Shown piece by piece: positions 55,096-64,000 of a DNA stretch of 64,000 bases (the stretch's first letter is position 1; every line of letters begins with the position of its first letter). Both the position numbers and the translations under genes were made by a program. The stretch is from NCBI GenBank assembly GCA_016748015.1, contig JAAOMT010000512.1:1737598-1801597 (forward strand), in the 5' to 3' direction. This DNA is from Geosiphon pyriformis (taxonomy: Eukaryota > Glomeromycota > Glomeromycetes > Archaeosporales > Geosiphonaceae). Under the pieces are notes generated by a model. That model made no database searches and had not been told where the DNA came from. It was given only the letters and a program-made list of their open reading frames with translations.

Positions 55096-56289
55096 TTTGT
55101 TACGACAATATTAGATGTGCTATAAGCAAAAGCAAAAGCAAAAGTTTGGCAGTTTGCTAACACCGTAGAATATTATTTCAGTAAATTTCCTTTCACCATA
55201 ATAGATGTGCAACGCCAAGAATAAGGAGTTATAAAGCGAGAGATTGTGATTTGATTGGTCAAATTTTTGTTAAATCAAATTTTCTCAAACAAAAGATATT
55301 CCGATAGAAGTTCAGATAGAAAACGATTATTTGCCACGAAATGTGCCTTAAAGAGTTTTGTAAAGATAGAAGTTGGTTGAACCCATGTTGGATCCCTGAT
55401 ATTCTTTATATATTATTTTCACAACGAAGTCTTGACTATGAGCTATTCATGTCAAGGATCTTTATTGAAAGTCAGAATAAAACAAAAGAAAAATATGGTT
55501 GAATTTTTCTGAATCCAATCTTGATACCATCACAAATTTGGGTTTTCCAGTTTTCTATGCTAAATCATGATTAGCTATCTAAATTTTTAAAATTGGGAAC
55601 TTGTTTTTTCTTCGAGTAAAGATTTCATTGGCAGTTGGGATACACTTTAAGGCTAGGGCATTTTCTTTTTTTTAATAAATAGCTTATTGTGTATTTATAT
55701 TCTTTTTTCCATAATTTTATGCTTAAAAAATATGCACATAGTTTATTTTTAAAATACTGATAAATTAAAAAAAAATTGGTTATTTTTACACTTTTATGTT
55801 AACATTAAAAATAAATTTTAATTAATTATGTAATTTTGAGTTAAAATTATATAATTATTATAAAAATAATTAATTTAATATTGATAAAATAATTATATAA
55901 GGAATTTATATATAAGTTATGACAAATTAAAAATATAATTATTAAAAATAGTTATTATATTTACAAAAATAAAAACTTAAAATAAATAAAATTATTTAAT
56001 AATTAGATTGAATATTTATTTTAATAAATATGTTGTTACTATTTAAATTTAAATTAATTATTATTATTATTAAAATTAATAATAATAATTGCTTTTTATA
56101 TTAAAAATTGCAATTCTTTGGTTTATGTTGTACTTTATAAATGTTATTTTTAATTAAAATTTAATTAAATTATTTATTATTAATACTTTTGGCTTAAATA
56201 TATTTTTAAAATTCGTTTTTTTATAACTTTTTAACAAAAAGAACTGCTCAAGGTTTTTCATTCAATAAATAAATCTTAATATTCTATTC
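55096..56289. other. Intergenic region between symplekin start and VMA22 stop
   Basis: Near the symplekin start is a small AGCAAA repeat (55119-55145). From 55,660 to 56,280 composition falls to A/T desert without readable features. No gene is visible. Confidence 0.5.
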
Positions 56290-57582
56290 TTATTCATCCT
56301 CCGTAATATCAGAAAAATCTGATTCATTTTGGTCTTCTTCGGAATTGTAATTTTCATCTTTGATACCCTCCTCCTCCTCCTCCTCCTCCTCCTCCTCCTC
56401 CTGCCGCTGCTCATCATCATGCTCTTTGTACAAATCGTCTAAAAATTTTTTATATCTTTTTTCAAAGTCAGGATCAAACTCTTCTAGATCTAATGTTAAT
56501 AATTTTACTTCTTCCCCAAGGTTATTGTCACCTGTAATTCTATTGTTAGTCTTGCTAAGCATTTTTCTTAAAATTTCTTTTTCTTTTTTTAAACCTTCAA
56601 CTTCACGTTCTTTTTTCCAAATTTCATTTTTGAGATTTATAAGATTAATCATTTCCCGTAATCCTAAAATTAAAAAAAAGGTAAGTTAAAAAGAGTAAGG
56701 TCTAGATGTATTATTTTTAGTCAAACAAACCTTGGTTGAAACGCATCTGTGCCTCGCGTAATGACTTTGGTACCAATAAGCCAAACCAAATCAACGGATC
56801 TTTTAAAAGGAATTTTTTCACGGATTCGTGTTTCTCTTGTAAAGACGTGTCGTTATTATCAGAGTGATCTTGCTGGGCGGTTTCCATAATAGCTAGTGAG
56901 TTTTTACTACCATTCACGCGTTGACGTAAACGATTAGATTGAATCGTTTCCGAGTTAACAATATTGGAGACAAGTGGATCTCTTTCTAATTGATGAAAAG
57001 TCCCATTGACTAATGACAGGGTATAATTATCATAATTTTTATCATTGCTACTACTTGAAAAATCAGAGAGATGGGTATCGTCAATGGGACTTTGGCTCAC
57101 TGGAGATGAAACTAAGCTAAAATATGTAAATCAAATCAATAAAAATTTTATGAAAAATCAAACTGAAATAGCATAATCATCACGTACATACACTCTACCA
57201 GTCGCCTGCATTCTTCCGTCATATTGACGTTGCGATAGGGAACTTGGTCCCATAATGTATTTTGCATGAGCTATCGACATGAAACCCTTTTACAAAAAGT
57301 AACCAAGTGTAAATTATTACCGAGGAACATGAAAAATGACGAAAACCGAATAATCAAGCGAAATTTCTGTTTAACCAGTATGTTTTCTAAGGAAATTCCT
57401 CATATTTCAATTTTACTTACACTTTCTAGTTCTTTACTGATACATTTCCATTGTTCTTCATATTTTGAGACGAGGTCGAGATATTCCAGCATAGCTGCGT
57501 CAAGCTTTATTGAGATTTGAAGGAGTTTTGTAATCTCTGTGGTGGTTTCGTGATTCGTTGTAGTTTCGGCCATTCTAAACAT
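56290..57582 (-). CDS. VMA22: V-ATPase assembly factor, VMA22/CCDC115 family
   Basis: Endoplasmic-reticulum-side chaperone needed to assemble the membrane sector of the V-ATPase. Four exons: 57573-57421 (or from the upstream ATG at 57582), 57286-57192, 57116-56731, 56663-56290, with GT-AG introns; about 335 residues. The family signature is split over exons: GFMSIAHAKYIMGPSSLSQRQ matches CCDC115's SLAKARYAMG...QY, and DPLIWFGLLVPKSLREAQ with FNQGLREMINLINLKNEI matches its DPLNWFG...PHSLRQAQ. N- and C-terminal helices are coiled coils. Between the blocks lies a Ser/Asn-rich, poorly conserved insert, and the C-terminus carries a run of about eleven Glu from a CTC repeat, making it longer than the human protein (180). 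The second ATG (MAETT) is the more usual start. Confidence 0.9.
56367..56402. repeat. (CCT)12 microsatellite in VMA22 coding sequence
   Basis: Twelve CCT/CTC units coding poly-Glu on the minus strand near the C-terminus. The antisense poly-Ser frame (56360-56689) is a shadow. Confidence 0.9.
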
Positions 57583-59564
57583 AAGATTAAAGAGGGAATT
57601 AGGGGGGAAGTGAATGACTTTTCAAAATTCAAATTGATTTAATAGTAATCATGTGATTTCGATTAGACAATCCGATCACATGATTGTTTTAAAAATGAAT
57701 AGATATTAAGGATAGGATGAATAGTATTTTAGGTATTGGTTAGTACAAGAATCTCGATAGTCATATATTTCAAGCAAAAGATATCAATCTATCAATTTGC
57801 CATAATGTAATATTAGCGAGAAATTAGATCCTAAATTATTATTTAATAGTGTAGCCGAATATGTGCAAAACGCAAAAGAAATGATCCAGAGTAACAGCCT
57901 ATGGTAAAATTTTTACAAAGGAATGAGTTTATTTATTATAAGATTCTGTTAAAGGGAATCGGAATAATATAAAAAATAAGAAATTTCTGAACTTTAAAAA
58001 AAAAAAAAAAAAGCAATGACTCCTACTGATCTTTTTAACCATTAAACATTGGTAAAATCGTCCCTAATACCTCGATTGAAAGAAGATCAAACATGAAAAT
58101 GAAATCAATAAATCTATAAAGCGAGACAGGAAAAAAGGGTAATTGACGAGAAATAACTTACCAATTTTGAATTAAAAGTATTATTGGTATAATCACCAAT
58201 AGACAGAGAATAAAATTTATCCAAAAGACACAAGTAAAAAAAATGCTTGTTCCTCTTTATCATGATTTAGGCCAAGAGAAATATCACCATATCTTTTGTT
58301 TTTTTAAAGTTTTTGGCTCACCAGTTATGGAATCTTGGAATTATGAAATTTTTGAAATAAAAACTGATTCTATACGTTCAACTGGTTTATTTTTCACCAC
58401 CACCACTTTCAATTTAGTCGAATATAGTCTTGCATAGGTGGAATGGAACTAGTCGTTACACAGCGAAGGTTTCAAAGCTTTGAAGATTACCCAATCTCAA
58501 AGAGCATACTGTAGGGAACTTTTTAATGAGGTGTTTAGGTATATAGGTATATTTAATGACATAATATTATACATATTTATAAGTGCTAATGAAAAATGGC
58601 TAAAATGTTTTTTGAAAAAATGTAAATTGAATTAAAAGAACATACATTACAATTTTATAATTCGGAATATCCATAGAAATTATCTATATCGCAAAAACAT
58701 TTTTTTTAATACTATAAAGTCTCATTTTAGCCTAACTTATTTTACTTTTGATGAAAAAAATTGGGCATTATGGACATTTTTGGGTATTGATGAAACATTG
58801 TAATTTCTATTTTGTCGAATGTTTCATATCGTGAATTCAATTGAAAAGGAAATTTTAAAAGACCATTAAAAAGTTTCAGCTGAGTTACAGTTGTTTGTTT
58901 ACTAGACCCAAAAATATTTGTTTGCTGCCTTCAAAAGTTTCATATCGAAAACTTGAGATCATTTATAATTTGTACATTTTTTCATAAGTGATTTATAGAA
59001 TGATAGAACCTAAATTGCTTTTCTTGTATCGAGGTGTTGAGTAACTGACCGACGGAAACACCAACCAAAAAGTCACCGACTCATCGGATATCTTATTGGA
59101 ATATTATTTCCGAATAATCAGCCAATACCCCCCAAATTTATAAACTCAGGACCAAACAGCGCTCTTCAATAAACGCTAAACTCACAACCTCCTCGCGTCC
59201 TTTCGCGTATTCATCTCACCAAGCCGTCTATTGCTAACCTCCCTTTTAACTCCAACACAACCGCTCGTTTACGGATCGTGTTTAAAATACAAACATTCAC
59301 TTATCATTCGAATTATAACCATCATTGAAACACGTCTTACTGCGCATATCTTCCAAAAGGACACCTTCTATCTCATTTTTCCGCCCCTCAAATAAACTTT
59401 TCCCTTTTATATATTTATTTTTCTTTTCGGAGAAAGAGGAGTAGTATGCTCCCAAAACTCGGTCAACTGAAATAAAAATACCTCCTTTAATTTTTCAATT
59501 TTGACGGCAACCCTTTAGATCTCGTCCTCTTCATATATTTCACTAAAACCGATAAAACCCAAAA
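57583..59564. other. Divergent promoter region of VMA22 and the SANT gene
   Basis: About 2 kb between divergent genes. It holds the inverted repeat at 57648-57684, an A17 run at 57995, a small plus-strand frame (58243-58437) without motif, and a pyrimidine-rich stretch before the SANT gene with TTTTATATATTTAT at about 59404 as a TATA-like site. No other gene is supported. Confidence 0.5.
57648..57684. promoter_or_regulatory. Inverted repeat of ATCATGTGAT upstream of VMA22
   Basis: ATCATGTGAT (57648-57657) and its exact reverse complement ATCACATGAT (57675-57684), 17 bases apart, lie about 70-100 bases before the VMA22 start codon. TCATGTGA is an E-box-type site (M-box) bound by bHLH-zip factors. 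Function is inference. Confidence 0.4.
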
Positions 59565-59974
59565 ATGTCTTCAAAACATTTATCATCATTTTCGCACTCA
59601 CATAATCATTGTAATCAACCCTCTCATACTGTTCCAAATACGGTAATACCAAATCTGCTTCCATGTTACAGCCCTCAAACGATCATTGGCTTCTTAGAGC
59701 AGGCTGAGACAACCAAAGAGCCTAATTTCAATGTCAGAATGGTAACCGAGAAATCACCTACAACCGCCAAGGTAACAATAAATTCTATAATAACCTTTAC
59801 ATTGCCTCGCGTTTCGCTCAATCAAAACTTGGTTAATTCAACGACAACGAGGAATCAACCAACGTCGCCGAGTGATTTTACATCAAGTCTAGCTTCGGAA
59901 AGTTCCGCAGAAGAGGATGTTGTCATAAATAAAAATATTGTTTTGATCAAAGCAGCATCGTCATCATTATTATT

Positions 59975-60010
<36 letters not shown>

Positions 60011-60755
60011 TCCATCATCATTATCGGCTGTTATCAATGAAACTCCTCCTACAACTCTCCTTCCAATTAATCAATCACTTGTGATTCATTCAGGCGCGAC
60101 GAACGTATCATCAAGTTCAGCAGCTAGTTCCTGTCCGCCTTCTCCACGCCGTTCTCAAAGAAAAAGAAAAGCTAATCGACGTGAACTCGATAATTATGAA
60201 ATAATAAGTCGTCCACGTCTTTCCGGTCCAGCAACGCGTCTACGAGGAAATAGATTTGCTGAAGAGCAAGAAGAACAAAGATTATTAGAATATTATCTCC
60301 CTCGGACGGCTGAAATTCCGGATTTAGAACCTTCTTATCCGGCAAGACCAACCTCTTTATGTAACGTGATGGAATTGGATGTGAATAAAAATGTCAATAC
60401 AAAATCAAATGAAGGAAATAATCCTCCAATCCCACCATCTAAAATTGAAGTTATGTCGAAATGGACGACTCGACAACGTAAATTATTTCTGGCCGCGTAT
60501 CTAAAATACGGAAAAGATTTTAAGAAAATCGGTTTAGCGTCCGGCAAAACCACAAAAGAATCTGTAGAATTTTACTATTTAAGTAAATATACCACGGAAT
60601 ATCGCGCCGCCAAATTGATGAAGAAAGAGGAAGTCGCTTATTTTGAAAGATTAGGAAAAATCGAGGGGAATATAAAGATTATAAAGAAGAATTTATTCCC
60701 GGAATTGGCAATATCAATGAAAAAGGGCAAAAAAAAGAAGGCGAGCCGATATTAA
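59565..60755 (+). CDS. SANT/Myb-domain nuclear protein (ELM2-SANT corepressor-like)
   Basis: Single-exon frame of 396 residues. The N-terminal half is Ser/Thr/Asn-rich and holds 12 TCA units (poly-Ser) at 59975-60010. A basic stretch RRSQRKRKANRRE (about residue 195) is a likely nuclear signal. It is followed by TRLRGNRFAEEQEEQRLLEY, and IPDLEPSYPARP, resembling a degenerate ELM2 region. The SANT domain is at about 300-345: KWTTRQRKLFLAAYLKYGKDF, KKIGLASGKTTKESVEFYYL, with the typical Trp and the FYY...K ending of MIER, CoREST and RERE-type proteins. Such SANT domains bind histone deacetylases and histone tails. A basic KKGKKKK tail ends it. The specific orthologue is unclear; a chromatin role is likely. 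Confidence 0.82.
59975..60010. repeat. (ATC)12 microsatellite in the SANT gene
   Basis: Twelve pure ATC units inside a longer imperfect run from about 59957 to 60031, coding poly-Ser. The complementary poly-Asp frame is a shadow. Confidence 0.9.
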
Positions 60756-61658
60756 ACATCTTAGAAGGTGTCAAAGAACATTTTTTTGGCGGTTATAAAC
60801 AAATAGATGGGAAGACTGTTGAGCATTTGAATGGAATGGATGAATTTGGTAGTGTTGAAACATTTTTTTGTACAATTTTCAAAGAGAACTTTATATTTTT
60901 ATCCCCCAATACAATATATATATATATATATATGTAAACAAGCACACTTGCTCAACACTTTTGCCACGCTCACTCATATTTGTATCGAAATTTACTTTTT
61001 CTTTTGCATTTAGATTATATAATATTCCACTTTAATATTTGCCCAAAAACTCCTTTTCGCTTTAAATTTCTCGGTATTTTCTGAAAAATTAATCTTTTAT
61101 TTTTGAGAACCTTTTTTTTTTTACTGTATATTATTCTCATAAACATATATAAACCACCTTTTAGAGACAGAACGAGCGCTTTGTCTCGTTTCAACTTGGT
61201 AAAAGTATAATTACTTTGATTATTTTTATTCTTATTCTTATTTTTACTGTCCCTTACTTTTTGCTTATCGACGCGACGCGAACAAACTTCATCTATTTAT
61301 ATATCACTTTCTTTATATTTTGATATTTATTTTTTCATTTTTAATGGTGATGGTGACGGTCATGATGATGAACCGAAATGAAGAAACCAAATAAATTGAA
61401 TTATCCATGGCTTTTGACACGTGAATGATTATACATATCATGATTAAAAATTACGATTTTTTTAATATAATTTTTGATTAATCAATCATTTTTAATGTCA
61501 AAACTTTCTTGACATGTTCTATCAAAGATTTTCCAAATACCATTTATATCAAATACCAGTATAAATCATTGACGCGTAACTTCATGAGAAAGATCTTATT
61601 GGCCACATTATCAACAATAGAATTTATGTTGCTATAATTTCCCTCATAAATTTCATGA
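60756..61658. other. Convergent intergenic region
   Basis: Lies between the stop of the SANT gene (+) and the stop of the Con-6-like gene (-). It holds a TA microsatellite at 60917-60934 and several T-rich stretches. A small plus-strand frame (60831-61013) spans the microsatellite and is not supported. Nothing else seen. Confidence 0.5.
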
Positions 61659-61975
61659 TTATTTTAGGGGCTTTTTGGTTCCACCAGCTTCATGTTGCAC
61701 AGCCTTCTTATTATCGACTATAACTTCGACTTGTGGATCCATGTTGTTGGCTTTAAGACCTTCATCTATTTCAGACAACTTCTCAGTAGCTTGAGCTCTG
61801 GTTTAATTTAGTTATTTAGAAGTTAAGAAACAATTTCAATTTGAGATTAATGATCCAACGTCGATTACCTTGCTTCTTCAGACACGTTCGGATTATTAGC
61901 GATCGCCCTGAAAGTTTGTTTGGTCCGTTCGGCATGTGGATTAGTATGGAATGAAGCCGCAAAAAATTCAGACAT
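61659..61975 (-). CDS. Con-6-like small protein
   Basis: Two exons, 61975-61869 and 61797-61659, joined over a 71-base GT-AG intron; 81 residues. The exon-exon join gives ANNPNVSEEARAQATEKL, the signature NPNVSEEAKxxAxxxL of the conidiation-specific protein 6 (Con-6) family of small, hydrophilic, likely disordered fungal proteins that appear in spores. The start MSEFFAASFHTNPHAER and the C-terminus KKAVQHEAGGTKKPLK are typical of this kind of protein. Only one Con-6 repeat is present, where ascomycete proteins often have two. Role in spores or stress is inferred from the family. It is missed by simple ORF scans because each exon is under 50 codons. Confidence 0.75.
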
Positions 61976-64000
61976 TTTTTTTTTATCTGATTCCTATTAT
62001 TTTAGAATTTCGTTTTGCTGAAATTTAATACTTAAAAATTGGACTACTTTAGCTTATAATTACTATGTAATCATGATGTAATTATGATATATAATGATAG
62101 TAATCATTTAAATATGATTAATTTCTCATGATTGGTATTTTATCCATCACTGAAGTCGAGCAAATATTGTATTTTAAATTACTATTAATATTCTTTTTGG
62201 CTAGCAAATTATCTTAATATGAAATATACGGTGTAAAAAATATTATGAAATCAATATAATAATTAATTTATAATATATATATATATATATTTAGATTAAA
62301 TATAAACCAAAAAAAAACACAAAACAAAAAGATTGAAAAAACAATGTAAAAAAAACAAAAATATAAATTTTTTTCACATAAATACAAAATATCAAATATT
62401 GCAATACAAAATAATTTTATTTTTTATATTTATATTTATATTTAATTATTTTATTAAAAAAATTTATACATATATAAGTTGAAAAAAAGTAACAACCAAG
62501 TTAATAACTATTTTTTAAAATAATATTAATTTAATATATATAATATAATTAATTATTAACAAATTTAATTAATAATATTAATATAATTTATTTATTTAAT
62601 ATGTAAATCCAATTATAAACTTAATATGATAACAAATTAAATATTTTAAATTAAATATAATTTACATATTTTCTATATATAATTAGATACAAATCTAATT
62701 TAGACTAAATTATATTAATTTTAAAGAGAAAAATCTACTTAAAAAAGACATTTTATGTATAATTACAAGCAAAAAATTACTATTTATAACCAAATTACTT
62801 AATTACTTAATAGTTTTCTCTAAATTATACTTAATCTTAGAAAATTGATATTTTTAAAGATTTATTAATTAAAAATAAATAGTATTTTTTAATATATTAT
62901 TAATATTATCTATAAAATTAATTTTAAACCCATATTTAATTTTAATTTTAATTAATTTAGTATTGATTTTACTTAAAATTTTACCAAAAGTAGATATCTT
63001 ATTTTAAACAGTTGTAATTATACTTTTAAGTTTTATATATACAATAAAAAAATATTTAAAAAAGTAATAACCAACATAATAAATAAACTAATTAATTTAA
63101 TAATAAATTTAATTAAAAAAATCAAATCTAAGATCTAAATTTTAAAGAATTTAACTTAGATTTAATTATCAAAAATAATTAAAAAAACAGTAATATAAGA
63201 GGTTAAATAGATTAAAGTTTTATTATAGAACTTTTTATTAATAAAAAATAATACAAAAGACTTAAAGTCAATAGCAAACTTGATAAAACTTAAAAATAAT
63301 AATAATAATATTTTATAATCTATAAACAAATAATTTAAACTTTAATACTTGTATTAATAATAATATTTAAAAGTTTTTTACCAAAATATAATATTTATAC
63401 AAAGTATTAGTTTTCATAATAATAAGATTCAAAAATTTACAAAAGTTAAATATTATAATAAAATATTAACAATAATAAAAATCAAAGAAAAAAAAAATAA
63501 AACAAATATGACTACTAACTTAAAAATCAAATTATTAATTTTAAAAACAATATAATTAAAAAAAAAGTTGATTAATCTGACTTTAAAAATATTTTTTAAA
63601 TAATAATATCTTTTTAATTAAATAAAAAAAATCTTAATACTATTTTTATTAATTAATACAGACTAATTATTAAGAATAATAACAATAAAAAAAAAGTTTT
63701 TAAAATAAATAATAACATATTATTACAAACCAATAGACTTTAACTTAATTAAAATAATAATATCAAAAATATCAAAAATATATTTAATATTATCAGAAGA
63801 TATATTAAGAAAAATATTACAAAATATTACAAAATATAACAAAAATAAAAAAAATAAAATAAAAGTTATTATAAAAAATTTTGCAATTTTAAATATAGTT
63901 AAAAAAAATTTTATTAATAACTTTGATAACAATAATTAAAAAACTTAAAAACAAAAGTTATATAAAATAACATAATATTATTTTTTAAAACAGATTTAAG
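61976..64000. other. Promoter of the Con-6-like gene, then A/T desert
   Basis: To about 62,200 composition is moderate. From there to the window end it is about 90% A+T with a TA run at 62275-62290 and a low-complexity frame (63723-63932, Ile/Phe/Leu) which I do not support. Fragments such as ATAACAAAACTTGATAAAACTTAAAAATAAT look random; no LTR or LINE landmarks could be aligned. Confidence 0.6.

Noticed and set aside
56360-56689. 109-residue Ser-rich plus-strand frame
   Set aside because: It is the antisense of the poly-Glu end of VMA22.
58243-58437. 64-residue plus-strand frame between VMA22 and the SANT gene
   Set aside because: No motif, splice partner or conserved neighbour was found; its length is within chance for this composition.

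Overview
The window looks like nuclear DNA of an arbuscular mycorrhizal fungus (Glomeromycotina, most like Rhizophagus). The reasons are its very high A+T content, intron-rich conserved genes separated by almost pure A/T deserts, and dense Ty3/gypsy and LINE retroelements whose protein sequences I recognise as that type. The taxon is an inference; no rRNA marker is present.

Left part (1-39,740) is a nested transposon block. Three related Ty3/gypsy elements are present: Ty3-C (+ strand, from before the window start to 8160), Ty3-A (- strand, 10862-21176, both LTRs) and Ty3-B (- strand, 29146-39274, both LTRs). Each sits inside the ORF1 of a LINE: LINE-D (-, 8161 to about 9228), LINE-E (+, 10138-10861 continuing at 21177-22715) and LINE-F (-, about 39740-39275 continuing at 29145-22817). 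The Ty3 elements have an unusual pol: protease, then a Cys-rich zinc-ribbon-like module, then a dUTPase, then reverse transcriptase, RNase H and integrase, then an extra ORF of unknown function before the polypurine tract. Nearly every inactivating change visible is C to T or G to A, as expected for deamination of methylated cytosine. Promoter-proximal tandem repeats differ between LTR subfamilies.

Right part (40,300-62,000) holds host genes: a possible Pol III unit at 40325-40560, VMA8 (V-ATPase subunit D, 8 exons, - strand), an A/T desert that hides at least one strongly decayed LTR, a many-exon symplekin/PTA1 gene (mRNA 3'-end processing, - strand), a VMA22/CCDC115-type V-ATPase assembly factor (4 exons, - strand), a SANT-domain nuclear protein (+ strand) and a two-exon Con-6-like small protein (- strand). 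A further A/T desert closes the window.

The host genes are not an operon; the only functional link is that VMA8 and VMA22 both serve the vacuolar proton pump. The retroelements are defective but show how the block was built: LINEs arrived first, Ty3 elements inserted into them, and GC-to-AT decay followed, giving deserts at the extreme.
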